A stretch of 29,613 nucleotides of DNA, taken from IMG/VR virus record IMGVR_UViG_3300047546_001116, positions 1 to 29,613 of that record; one strand, written 5' to 3'. A model generated the notes under the pieces. It worked only from the letters and a program-made list of their open reading frames with translations, did no database searches and was not told the DNA's origin. The stretch's first letter is position 1. Every line of letters begins with the position of its first letter. The position numbers were made by a program, and so were the translations under genes. This document shows, piece by piece, positions 7,652 to 16,087 of this stretch. The stretch is from a virus.

Positions 7652-8656
7652 TTATAGGATGGTTAAAATTGCAAAAGTTATCATAATTGATATCCAAACA
7701 ATCAATGCTTTCAAATACGTCATAAATCCAGTATGAAAGTACTTTTGACCTATTGGTAAACATTTATGAGATGGCGATATTAGATAAGCCGAATACTCTA
7801 ATGTAAAGAATAATACAAAATATTCCATGCCAAACACTGTTGTTAATAAGCTAACAATACTTGCATATTTTGCTGATGATCCAAGTAAGAAAGAAGCCAT
7901 AAAGCCAAGCATGGAAACAATCAAGATACTCTCTGGATTTTTATATTGTTTTATATAGTTTTCAATATCAGAATAGTAGCTGTTGGCTACGTTCCCTAAT
8001 ATGATTACTGTGGCAACTATTAATACTAAATCCCAATTTATATAGGCTAATAGTTTATTCCATAACTTAGAATAGCCAATCAAATAAATTGTGAATAATG
8101 TAAATGCACCAAAGTAATATTCCGTAAAACAACTAATTAATATTGTTCCTAAGAATGGTAAAACAACATGGGTGATATTCTTCCAATTAATTGGTTCATC
8201 TTTAACATCAATATCGATCTCATCGTCTTCTAATGATAAAATATAATATGTGATATAAAGACCGGTAATTAATAACAGTGGCCACACATATAACATAAAC
8301 TTTGAGTATGTTAATCCTAATACAGCCATAGGAATAATTACAGTCTTTTCTAAAGGTGACCACAGATAATAATGATGTGTAGCAAGATAATCAATGATAC
8401 CAAACTTCTTGCGCTTCTTATTATCAACTGGGGCAATGCTATTGAGCATTGATGCAGATAGCGCTACTCTACCAGGAATTGGTAGAACGCCACCAAATAA
8501 TGATACCAAGAAAACAACCATCTTCTTGGATTTAACTTTTTGTTCAAGTAGTCTGAAGATGTCCATAAGGTATCCTCTTTCTTTGAGGATACCTGTGATG
8601 AACATAATGAATATTAAGTAGACAAGGAATTCTTGTCCTTTGATTAAAATCTCCAT
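7652..8656 (-). CDS. DUF401-like integral membrane permease
   Basis: This 334-residue protein has about 8-10 hydrophobic segments. Two conserved patches match my knowledge of the DUF401 transporter family (usually about 400 residues). LPIPGRVALSASM (residues 58-70) corresponds to the LPxPGGxxxSAPM re-entrant motif. SPSHKCL (294-300) followed by KYF corresponds to the C-terminal SPxHLCL...YF motif. DUF401 proteins are inner-membrane proteins of unknown substrate. A polar, acidic insert (about 143-157) separates the halves. The start overlaps the stop of the outer-membrane protein gene by 13 bases, which couples their translation. A permease in a phage is unusual. It could support nutrient uptake or alter the host envelope. 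Confidence 0.75.
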   Translation of the reverse strand: MEILIKGQEFLVYLIFIMFITGILKERGYLMDIFRLLEQKVKSKKMVVFLVSLFGGVLPIPGRVALSASMLNSIAPVDNKKRKKFGIIDYLATHHYYLWSPLEKTVIIPMAVLGLTYSKFMLYVWPLLLITGLYITYYILSLEDDEIDIDVKDEPINWKNITHVVLPFLGTILISCFTEYYFGAFTLFTIYLIGYSKLWNKLLAYINWDLVLIVATVIILGNVANSYYSDIENYIKQYKNPESILIVSMLGFMASFLLGSSAKYASIVSLLTTVFGMEYFVLFFTLEYSAYLISPSHKCLPIGQKYFHTGFMTYLKALIVWISIMITFAILTIL

Positions 8657-9525
8657 CCGAATATAATTAAGGTTCTTGATTGTTTTGCGTCTTGATTTAA
8701 GCCTGGCATGTGCTCAATGTTTAGATAACCTTTGTTACTAAAACGATATTGAACTAGTGGTCCTAGATACCATTCTTGTGAACCCCCTTCATAGTCGTTA
8801 TATCTAAACATGTGTGAGACACCAACGGATAAATCATTGTTAATGATGTTAGCATAGGATGCTGTATATGCGTACTCTGGTTCTCTTTCTTCTTTAGTGC
8901 TAGCAAGATTACCCTCATAGATTGCATTGAATCCCCATACACCCCTTTCACCAATTCTATCGCCTAATAATAATTTAGGCTCAATACCCCAACGACCATC
9001 TAACATTTTCATCTCATAATAAAGTGTTGGGTTACCCCAGATTTTACCCCAATCTGCTAAAGCGTATCTAAGTTCCCAAGAGAACCCTCTCCATTTAAAG
9101 GTTTTAGCGCCATCTAAGCCGTCATAAACTGTATGAGAGTATAAATCCAATTGAAGTCGTTTACCTAGCCCAAATGTAAATTCATCTCTCATTCTGATTT
9201 GTGCTGGTCCGTTTCTTCTTTGTCTAATATCGAACCATTTCTCATACATCGCTGTACCTGGAGGGTTCATAACATAGACTCTTGTGGATGGAAACATTCT
9301 GATGGTAGTCCAAAGCGGTTGACCGTATGGCCCTACTTTGGTCATCAATGGAACTTTTTTAGCGGTTACAACAATTTCTTGTAACTCATTTTTAGTTGTG
9401 TCCTGAGATTTAAGGGTTTGCTCAGATCCCTGTTTGATCGCGCTGTTACTATATTGACCGAATGACAATGTAGTAACAAACAAAGCTGCTAACATTAGCG
9501 ATAGCATTTTCATTGTTTTCTTCAT
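8644..9525 (-). CDS. Outer-membrane beta-barrel protein with TonB-box-like segment
   Basis: The 293-residue protein has a classic signal peptide (Lys-rich start, hydrophobic core to about residue 20, cleavage near SFG|Q at 23/24), a form common in Bacteroidota. A polar linker contains LQEIVVTAKK (48-57), very like the TonB box of TonB-dependent receptors. From about residue 65 alternating aromatic strands run to a C-terminal WRF, with the terminal Phe expected for BAM-dependent barrel insertion. The protein is far too short for a TonB receptor and shows no plug domain. It overlaps the permease gene downstream. Possible roles are substrate uptake, receptor masking or superinfection exclusion. 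Confidence 0.78.
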   Translation of the reverse strand: MKKTMKMLSLMLAALFVTTLSFGQYSNSAIKQGSEQTLKSQDTTKNELQEIVVTAKKVPLMTKVGPYGQPLWTTIRMFPSTRVYVMNPPGTAMYEKWFDIRQRRNGPAQIRMRDEFTFGLGKRLQLDLYSHTVYDGLDGAKTFKWRGFSWELRYALADWGKIWGNPTLYYEMKMLDGRWGIEPKLLLGDRIGERGVWGFNAIYEGNLASTKEEREPEYAYTASYANIINNDLSVGVSHMFRYNDYEGGSQEWYLGPLVQYRFSNKGYLNIEHMPGLNQDAKQSRTLIIFGWRF

Positions 9526-9593
9526 TTGTTTTTTGTTTTTAAAGAAAGTTTATTATTGTCTCTAATATAAACAAAAAAACTCAAAAAAAGAAG

Positions 9594-10259
9594 TTATTTA
9601 CCGATTAAAAATACACCTAATCCGTTCCAAAAATCGTCCGGATCTTCACCTGATGTGAATATTTGTTTAGAATGAAAAAGATTTAATTTGTTTTTATCTA
9701 AGAATTGTTCAAAGGCTCCACTATCCCAGTTCCAATCATCCATAATTAAAATCGTCTCATCAGAAATAATTGGTAACATGTTTGTTAGTGCTGTGTATTG
9801 ATCGTGGAATTTTGTTTCACCATCATAGAATATAATATCAACATTTGGCAAGGAGCTAAAGTCAAATGTTTGATAATCAGTTTTATATACTGATATCTTA
9901 TCTACGTTACCGAATTTTTTAACGTTATTTAAAAATTCTTCTTGCGGAATAACGTCAATATTATGTTTATAATAGTTACCAATCTTTTGACTAACGCCTC
10001 TCGGGGTTAAATTTGGGGACATGAAATTATCGACCGCAATGGAATAAATGTTGTTACCATATATAGCAGAACAAAATGTTGCGCCACGAAAGACGCCAAC
10101 TTCAAGATATGTTGCGCCTTCGATATCACAAATATTGTTTAAAAAAGATTTGACTTTGTTACTTGTAATTCCATGTATATCTAAAATGTCCTGTGTTAGT
10201 TTAGATACTTCAAGTCTACCCCACTCAATAGATTCGTCGATATGTTTAATTAAGTCCAT
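9594..10259 (-). CDS. Class I SAM-dependent methyltransferase
   Basis: The 221-residue protein has YLEVGVFRGATF (residues 51-62) as the SAM glycine loop, an acidic end of strand 2 (SIAVDN, 73-78) and DIIFYDGETKFHDQY (141-155). LIMDDWNW (171-178), where the paired Asp recalls metal-assisted O-methyltransferases of the TylF/Methyltransf_24 type, follows. The start chosen is the Met at 10259, because the domain begins there. The longer frame to 10292 adds 11 unconvincing residues. With this start it overlaps the U32-like gene by 14 bases. It is the last gene of a three-enzyme cassette. Confidence 0.8.
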   Translation of the reverse strand: MDLIKHIDESIEWGRLEVSKLTQDILDIHGITSNKVKSFLNNICDIEGATYLEVGVFRGATFCSAIYGNNIYSIAVDNFMSPNLTPRGVSQKIGNYYKHNIDVIPQEEFLNNVKKFGNVDKISVYKTDYQTFDFSSLPNVDIIFYDGETKFHDQYTALTNMLPIISDETILIMDDWNWDSGAFEQFLDKNKLNLFHSKQIFTSGEDPDDFWNGLGVFLIGK

Positions 10260-11283
10260 ATGCTTTTTTCTTATGACCAGCAACAATGTCACAGTAATTA
10301 CAATCCCAACATTGGAACTTACATTTCTTAATTTTATTTCTCCAACCTTTTAACTCTTCATGTGGTATGCCATCCAAATATATTTCTGATGTCTTAGATA
10401 ATATTTCTTTACCTTGAACATATGAGTCAACAATTTCAATAGTTTCATCTAATCTATTAAAGCTGTCTCTTCCATGCATTTTAAAGACATCAATATATTC
10501 CAGGAATTCATCGAACTCTTCTTTGAATGGTGGGATTGTTCCGGTTTTGAAAAAGAATGCATTGATATCTTTTTCCCACTTGTGTTCGCAGGTTACCTTA
10601 GATATCTCGTGATGAAAATATGGTAACTCGTTGTTTGTTCTTAGGTTATTATAAGAATAATGCTCATCCATCACTGGGCACCTACCTAAACAACCTTCAT
10701 TAACAAGCAATGATAGTTTTACATATCTACCTTTTTCTTCGTAGTATTTTAATTGTGCTCGTTTAATGTTTTTTAATTCCTCAACGTCCCTCATTAGAAT
10801 TCGATCAAGATTAATGTAATCAAATCCTTGATCAGCATTGTACCAAAAATCTTGACCGGTTGCAACCTTTCTTAAAATGGTATTTTTAATTTCCATTTCA
10901 GGGAAGTGTTTCTTTAGTCCCATTGCAACCCAATGTCCATGAGGTACTGTCATGCACCTTAAACCTTTTTCATATAATGGTTTAAGATTATCAACAAACA
11001 ATTTATAGTTATCAAATCTAGGTGAAACATTTGTATTATTGAATGTTGCACTCACAGTAATCCCTAAAGCTTTTTGCACAATCATTGCATTATCAAAAAC
11101 AACATCTCTAAATTCATCAGAGAATGTTGATCCCATTGCATCTTGTGTAAATGGTGGTATTCTACAAGTAAAATAAACATCATATATCCACTCTTTATTT
11201 CTTTCTAAGAAAGGATAAAATTTGTTCACAAATACTTCTTCCGAAAGCATTGGATTAAAAGGGATTGAAAATATTTTTTTCAT
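10246..11283 (-). CDS. Peptidase U32/UbiU-like TIM-barrel protein with cysteine cluster
   Basis: The 345-residue protein has LSLLVNEGCLGRCPVMDEH (residues 191-209), close to the NExC/GxCP-type signature of the U32 peptidase/UbiU-UbiV superfamily. Several members of that group bind a 4Fe-4S cluster and take part in oxygen-independent hydroxylation or modification. Cysteines at 198, 202 and 232 plus a C-terminal CX3CX2CX2C (321-331) could hold one or more clusters. The start is the Met at 11283, which overlaps the radical SAM stop as TAATG. The longer frame to 11325 adds a poor, Trp-rich N-terminus. The exact reaction is unknown; protease activity is not implied. Confidence 0.68.
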   Translation of the reverse strand: MKKIFSIPFNPMLSEEVFVNKFYPFLERNKEWIYDVYFTCRIPPFTQDAMGSTFSDEFRDVVFDNAMIVQKALGITVSATFNNTNVSPRFDNYKLFVDNLKPLYEKGLRCMTVPHGHWVAMGLKKHFPEMEIKNTILRKVATGQDFWYNADQGFDYINLDRILMRDVEELKNIKRAQLKYYEEKGRYVKLSLLVNEGCLGRCPVMDEHYSYNNLRTNNELPYFHHEISKVTCEHKWEKDINAFFFKTGTIPPFKEEFDEFLEYIDVFKMHGRDSFNRLDETIEIVDSYVQGKEILSKTSEIYLDGIPHEELKGWRNKIKKCKFQCWDCNYCDIVAGHKKKAYGLN

Positions 11284-12284
11284 TACTTTGATCCTTCTAA
11301 ACAACCACCACATATTCCATTGCATTCGTTCTTATAGAATACGCAATCCATACAACCTTGTGGTATTGTATAATTTTTATGATTTATGGTATATAGTTCA
11401 TCGAACTTGTCCCTTAGTCCTAATATACCGTTTTTTCCTGAAATTTCCAAAACATTGTCAATCTTTACTTTATCTTGTAATGGGTAACAATGAATTGAAC
11501 TTCCGTCAGGAAAAACATCTAGTGGCATAAATCCACATATGGTATCATATTCAGGTATTTTAAATGTTGCAAAATTTAAAGAATTCTCCAACACCGCTTT
11601 CTTTGTTTTACCTTCCCATAAACAAGGGGGCACCTGACAATCAGATGTAATCTTAACCTTATTATATAAACCAAATTTAAGAATCTTAGTTATTTCAGCG
11701 CCCATTTCTTTATTATTAATCAAATAGGTACCAGTAAGATCTAAACCAACTCTAATTGCATTTACTTTACCATCTAATTCATGGTATAACCATTTTATGT
11801 AATCATAAAAGTTTCTATCCTTCCAATCTTTTGACATGGTTATCGCCAAATAAAGTCTTGGGTTTGTATCAAACCCCCATGTGTTAGCATAAGCTTTATA
11901 AAATTCTAGATAGTTCTTTTTAAAAACGACCATCCTGTTTTTTTCATTTAGCTCAGCTGCATTTGGAAATACCCATCTGATATTCTTTATGTTATCAATT
12001 AGATAATCTCTGGTTGCTTTGCCAAACAGAAAATTACTAACAAGATTTATCTTCATATTCTTGCTGAAAATATAATCAAGGATCTCAATAAAGTTTGGGT
12101 GCTGTGTTGGTTCACCGCCAAGTATAGTTACTTCTTCATGAGGCGAATCTAAATGATAATGGTTGATAACTTTATCAACCATTTCTATTGTCATGTTACC
12201 TAAAGTGTGTTTTAATCTTGCGTCTTCTTTTGTAAAGCAAAATGAACATCCCTTAGCGCACGTTCCGTTAATTGCTAAATTCAT
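11283..12284 (-). CDS. Radical SAM protein with SPASM-like C-terminus
   Basis: The 333-residue protein carries the radical SAM CX3CX2C motif as CAKGCSFC (Cys9, 13, 16), followed by the SAM-binding ILGGEPTQHP (about 54-63). The C-terminal part has CGFMPLDVFPDGSSIHC and a cluster at Cys311, 314, 321, 325 and 328, the layout of a SPASM/twitch domain holding an auxiliary Fe-S cluster. Such enzymes modify peptides or small substrates by radical chemistry. It is bound by TAATG one-base overlaps to both neighbours, so it is translated with the U32-like protein and the methyltransferase. Confidence 0.88.
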   Translation of the reverse strand: MNLAINGTCAKGCSFCFTKEDARLKHTLGNMTIEMVDKVINHYHLDSPHEEVTILGGEPTQHPNFIEILDYIFSKNMKINLVSNFLFGKATRDYLIDNIKNIRWVFPNAAELNEKNRMVVFKKNYLEFYKAYANTWGFDTNPRLYLAITMSKDWKDRNFYDYIKWLYHELDGKVNAIRVGLDLTGTYLINNKEMGAEITKILKFGLYNKVKITSDCQVPPCLWEGKTKKAVLENSLNFATFKIPEYDTICGFMPLDVFPDGSSIHCYPLQDKVKIDNVLEISGKNGILGLRDKFDELYTINHKNYTIPQGCMDCVFYKNECNGICGGCLEGSK

Positions 12285-13024
12285 TAAAAGTCCATTTTCA
12301 ATGTCAAAGGAGTAAATGGCACATTTTCATCTTCTTTTTGTTGCTTACTCATGGCCACACCAAATTTCTCGTGTTTCAATCTATGGCAATCAGCAATAGT
12401 TTGACAAGCTTTAATTCTTTCTTCTAACAATTGCTGTTCTAATAATAAGTTTGCTAACTTAGTATTATATGAGGTTACATTGTTAATAATTTTTTGAACA
12501 AATGTAGCTTTATCAATTCCTCTACCTGTAGATAGTGCATCAATGATTGGTGTTTGATAATCGCTATCTGCTGTCCAACCAAACGCTTCTCTCTTTTGTT
12601 CTTCCCAAGTATCTTTTTCTAATATTGACGCATCAACCATTAGCTCTTTATATCTTTCTGAAAATCTATCTGCAACAACTTTTTTCATTACAGCTTTGTT
12701 GAATGCAATGCCAGCTGCTCTATCTTCGTCAGTTAAAAAGTGTTTCACTTTTTGTTCATCAGTTTCACCAGACTCAGCAAGCTGTGGTATTTCATCCATA
12801 ATGTGTGAGTTTGTTCTCACGCTAATATAATCTTTATAGATGTCAGCAAATACAAATCCTCTAGCAACTTCAGGCGGAATAATGCTTGCTCCTAAACGAT
12901 TCAATTCAACTCTCATATCATTGTATTCGTCTGCAATTCTGCCATAATTGTAGTTTAGGTACATACCTATAACCTGAATATAACCCGGGACGTTACCCTG
13001 TAGTTTAAAAATAATGTGCGTCAT
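12284..13024 (-). CDS. Conserved phage structural-type protein
   Basis: The 246-residue protein has an N-terminal half with mixed strands and a C-terminal helical half. That half contains TWEEQKREAFGW, a polar run, then PIIDALSTGRGI and a long helix (YNTKLANLLLEQQLLEERIKA). The W-x-x-Q-x-x-E-A ... P ... Rg ... I order resembles DUF4376-type domains found near phage tail fibre genes. A virion or fibre-assembly role is inferred from this pattern and from its position next to the fibres. It overlaps both neighbours by one base (TAATG). Confidence 0.6.
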   Translation of the reverse strand: MTHIIFKLQGNVPGYIQVIGMYLNYNYGRIADEYNDMRVELNRLGASIIPPEVARGFVFADIYKDYISVRTNSHIMDEIPQLAESGETDEQKVKHFLTDEDRAAGIAFNKAVMKKVVADRFSERYKELMVDASILEKDTWEEQKREAFGWTADSDYQTPIIDALSTGRGIDKATFVQKIINNVTSYNTKLANLLLEQQLLEERIKACQTIADCHRLKHEKFGVAMSKQQKEDENVPFTPLTLKMDF

Positions 13025-13785
13025 TATAATAATTTTTCTGTTTGAATATTATTTGGTTTATCTAACTTCAATTGGTTTTTTAATGATTCCTCAATTGAAA
13101 AATGATTTGTTGTTGCTTGTGACATTAATTGATTAATATTTCTATCAATTGATATTGTGTATGATGAAGCTAAAGATAGAACTTGTTTTTGTTGTTCTGG
13201 GTCCATCATTAAAATCGAATCTAAGTTACCAGTTCCTATTCTTCCGTAAGATATCATATCCAGCATAGCTTGCTTAGCCATACGAACTGTCCAATATTCA
13301 TGCTCATATTTTTCTTCTAGTTCTGGATTACCAAATACATCGATAAGTTTTGTACCATCTGGTAAGATAGCATCATCGGTTTCTAAAAATTCTTTAATAA
13401 GTTCAATAAATCCTTGTCTTTCTCTATAAGCATCTTTAAGATTTCTTTTGAATTTTCTTAAATCAATCAACTTGTCAGCGATTGTTAAATCAACCATTTC
13501 CCTTCTTTTAGGATCTGTAATGAATTCTTTACTTTCTTCGTCCATTTGAATCTCAAGCTCAGCTTTTCTAACAGTATACTCTAGATGTTCTACTGCGTCC
13601 TCTCTACCTCTTAATTCTAATAACCATTGTTTTAATTTTGCGTATGAGGTTATTTGAGCGCCACCAACGAAATTATATGCTTTATACTTTGGTAATGCGA
13701 ATGACATTGATTCTGATATTTTCATCAGCTTTTCGTCAAATGGGTTATTTAAGCTTTTTGATCTGTCATATTTGTAACCTTCCAT
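13024..13785 (-). CDS. Conserved helical phage protein
   Basis: The product (253 residues from the Met at 13785) is mostly helical, with a charged coiled-coil-like region (about residues 55-125) and a conserved-looking block EYWTVRMAKQAMLDMISYGRIG near the middle. I place the start at 13785, because this leaves a proper gap after the fibre gene and a promoter-like sequence in front. A longer frame to 13854 would overlap the fibre end by 19 bases. No enzyme motif is visible. Its position between fibre paralogues and the radical SAM cassette suggests a virion or tail-assembly role. Confidence 0.6.
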   Translation of the reverse strand: MEGYKYDRSKSLNNPFDEKLMKISESMSFALPKYKAYNFVGGAQITSYAKLKQWLLELRGREDAVEHLEYTVRKAELEIQMDEESKEFITDPKRREMVDLTIADKLIDLRKFKRNLKDAYRERQGFIELIKEFLETDDAILPDGTKLIDVFGNPELEEKYEHEYWTVRMAKQAMLDMISYGRIGTGNLDSILMMDPEQQKQVLSLASSYTISIDRNINQLMSQATTNHFSIEESLKNQLKLDKPNNIQTEKLL

Positions 13786-13806
13786 AAATAAAATTGTTTT
13801 TGTTGT

Positions 13807-13835
13807 AATATAAGTAAAATTTTTCAAATTGTCAA
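13807..13835 (-). promoter_or_regulatory. Sigma70-like promoter TTGACA-17-TATATT
   Basis: On the minus strand, TTGACA (13835-13830) and TATATT (13812-13807) are separated by exactly 17 bases. They lie in the short gap before the start at 13785. The -35 begins directly after the TAG stop of the fibre gene. This is a near-consensus primary-sigma promoter of the proteobacterial type. Bacteroidota usually use TTTG/TAnnTTTG, so its use in the presumed host is uncertain. Confidence 0.45.
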
Positions 13836-14948
13836 CTATTGTCTCCATCCACAATGGCCAGAAGAAGTTCCCCCGTTTACACCCGGATTTAACCCCGTTA
13901 CACTGCTGCTTCCGCTATCAGTGGCATAGTAAAATTTCCAGCTGCCATTGTTTTGTGTGCCATCATAATTCCCTAACATATATTGCCAATCTTGCCCCAT
14001 TGTAAAATTCTCTTCTCCACAGTTAGCATATGGTTTGGCTACGTTACCAATATTAGTATCGTTAGCGTTGCTCCATCTTCTCAAGTTATATCCTCCATTA
14101 TATGATCCTTCATTACCAGCATAACCTTTCCCCACTTTTGAGCTAATACCTTTTTGTTGTGCGTGATTACCCCATTGAGTGGACGAACTTGCTGTGTCGT
14201 TTGAGAAATTAAATTTTATTCCTGCACTAGATGTCCAACCGTATCCAAAATTTTCATCAGAAAATGCTGCTCCGCCGTCACTACCATTGATTGTTGTTAA
14301 TGCGAAGCCAGTAACTAAACTCTCATTTGATAAATTAAATTTTTCCATTGTGGTGGAACCACCTGAAAATAAATAAGCCATCTCGGTTTCTTTATGCATT
14401 GTACCTAGATCACTTCTAGATATTGCAATATTAAATTTAGATTGGTTGGTATATCTTGTATCAGTAACCATGTTAATCGCTGATGTAAATGTGCCATATA
14501 CATCGCCAGCATATTTCATGCCACCATCACTGTTTACTGACCATACGAAAAAAATACTTTTGTTACACGCTCCTGATGTATAAGATGCAGGGTAGTCTAA
14601 TAATTCACCGATATGTGTTGTTTGATCAATTAGATTTGTTGTTTTATGAACATTTTTCCATGGTGACCCATCTTTATAGCCTCCTGCCAAATATGAGTAA
14701 TTAATTATTTGTCTATATCTAAATGTAGTTGGTTGTGTTTCTTGCGCTGCTATTCTTTCCCATCCGTCATCAATGTTAGAAACGCCCGTATATAACATCA
14801 AATAACTACTACCGCTAGTTGATGTTTCAAGATATAATGATCCTGAACGTGGGTTAGACGGTCTGCTTGCTCTAGGCCCTCTAGGAGGTCTATTAACAAC
14901 CCTATCCGATCTTAAACTGCCACTAACTTCTAAATTCTCGTATATCAT
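13836..14948 (-). CDS. Tail fibre/adhesin paralogue 3 (kelch-like)
   Basis: The 370-residue protein is one of three tandem paralogues. It starts with an anchor-like stretch (YENLEVSGSLRSDRV) and a Pro/Arg linker, then GSLYLETSTSG. The middle contains recurrent Gly-Gly blades such as YLAGGYK and YLFSGGSTTMEKFNLSNE, which recall kelch-type propeller motifs seen in phage fibres. The end is highly conserved among the three: GKGYAGNEGSYNGGYNLRRW, NCGEENFTMGQD, and GTSSGHCGWR. It ends with TAG, the only such stop in the window. It is probably a receptor-binding or adhesin fibre on the virion. Confidence 0.75.
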   Translation of the reverse strand: MIYENLEVSGSLRSDRVVNRPPRGPRASRPSNPRSGSLYLETSTSGSSYLMLYTGVSNIDDGWERIAAQETQPTTFRYRQIINYSYLAGGYKDGSPWKNVHKTTNLIDQTTHIGELLDYPASYTSGACNKSIFFVWSVNSDGGMKYAGDVYGTFTSAINMVTDTRYTNQSKFNIAISRSDLGTMHKETEMAYLFSGGSTTMEKFNLSNESLVTGFALTTINGSDGGAAFSDENFGYGWTSSAGIKFNFSNDTASSSTQWGNHAQQKGISSKVGKGYAGNEGSYNGGYNLRRWSNANDTNIGNVAKPYANCGEENFTMGQDWQYMLGNYDGTQNNGSWKFYYATDSGSSSVTGLNPGVNGGTSSGHCGWRQ

Positions 14949-14962
14949 TTTTTATAATTATT

Positions 14963-16069
14963 TTAACCTCTCCAACCACAGTGTCCTGATGATGTACCAC
15001 CATTAACACCTGGGGCTAATCCACTTACACTTGTTGTTCCAGTATCTGTTGCGTAGAAGAATTTCCAACTTGTATTATTCTGTGCACCGTCATAGTTACC
15101 TAACATATATTGATGGTCCTGTCCCATTGTAAAGTTTTCCTCCCCACAGTTAGGGTGTGGTTTAGCAACGTTACCAATATTGGTATCATTAGCGTTGCTC
15201 CATCTTCTTAGATTATAACCACCACTATACGAACCTTCGTTACCGGCATACCCCTTCCCTACTTTGGAACTAATGCCTTTTTGTTGTGAGTGTGCTCCCC
15301 ACATACCAGTAGATGTGAATGTTTCGGATGCAAAGCTAAATTTAATTCCGGCAGCAGATGTCCAACCATATCCAAAATTTTCATCTGAAAAAGCAGAACC
15401 ACCATCGCTACCATTGATTGTTGTTAAATTAAAACCTGTCATAATGGTTTCATTACTCAAATCAAATTTTTCAACAGTTGAGCTACCACCGGTAAACATA
15501 TATGCAAACTCGGTTTCTTTGTGCATAGTACCTAAATCACTTCTTGCTGTGGTAATATTAAATCTAACACTATGTGCATAGTTGGTATCATTGGCCATAT
15601 TAATTGCTGATGTTCTTGTACCATCTACAGTATCAGGGCCTTTAAATGCCCCATCGGTATTAACTGACCAAACAAAGAAAATATATCTACTACAAGCGCC
15701 AGATGTATATGAAGCTGGGTAATCTAATAATTCACCGATATGAGAAGTCTGATCTGTTGAATTAATTGTTTTGTGAACATTTTTCCATGGCGATGAATTT
15801 TTATAACCACCGGCGAGATATGAAACAGCAATAATTTGTCTAAATTTAAATCCAACGTTTGAATTAACTTGTGATGATACTCTAACCCAACCATTGTCAC
15901 CATTATCTAAACCAGTATATACCATGAGAAAGCTACCACTACTAGCTTGTTCTAGATACAATGAGCCTGTCACTGGACTGGCTGGTCTGTTCGCTCTAGA
16001 TCCTGCTGGTGGTTTTGCTACCCCTTGAGTTCTTAACGATCCACTAATTTCTATATTATCGTGACGCAT
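14963..16069 (-). CDS. Tail fibre/adhesin paralogue 2 (kelch-like)
   Basis: The 368-residue protein is closely related along its length to both neighbours. It shares the anchor HDNIEISGSLRTQGV, the linker block RANRPASPVTGSLYLEQ, the GG-blade segments and the GHCGWR end. Compared with paralogue 3 it differs mainly around FASETFTSTGMWGAHS (about residues 255-270) and in the region after YASYT, where surface loops might sit. The 14-base gap to the next gene has no Shine-Dalgarno, only an A-rich leader. The likely role is host recognition; the exact ligand is unknown. Confidence 0.75.
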   Translation of the reverse strand: MRHDNIEISGSLRTQGVAKPPAGSRANRPASPVTGSLYLEQASSGSFLMVYTGLDNGDNGWVRVSSQVNSNVGFKFRQIIAVSYLAGGYKNSSPWKNVHKTINSTDQTSHIGELLDYPASYTSGACSRYIFFVWSVNTDGAFKGPDTVDGTRTSAINMANDTNYAHSVRFNITTARSDLGTMHKETEFAYMFTGGSSTVEKFDLSNETIMTGFNLTTINGSDGGSAFSDENFGYGWTSAAGIKFSFASETFTSTGMWGAHSQQKGISSKVGKGYAGNEGSYSGGYNLRRWSNANDTNIGNVAKPHPNCGEENFTMGQDHQYMLGNYDGAQNNTSWKFFYATDTGTTSVSGLAPGVNGGTSSGHCGWRG

Positions 16070-16087
16070 ATTTTATAAATACATTTT

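Noticed and set aside
13785-13854. Longer N-terminus for the gene starting at 13785
   Set aside because: The extra 23 residues overlap the preceding fibre gene by 19 bases and run through a promoter-like sequence.
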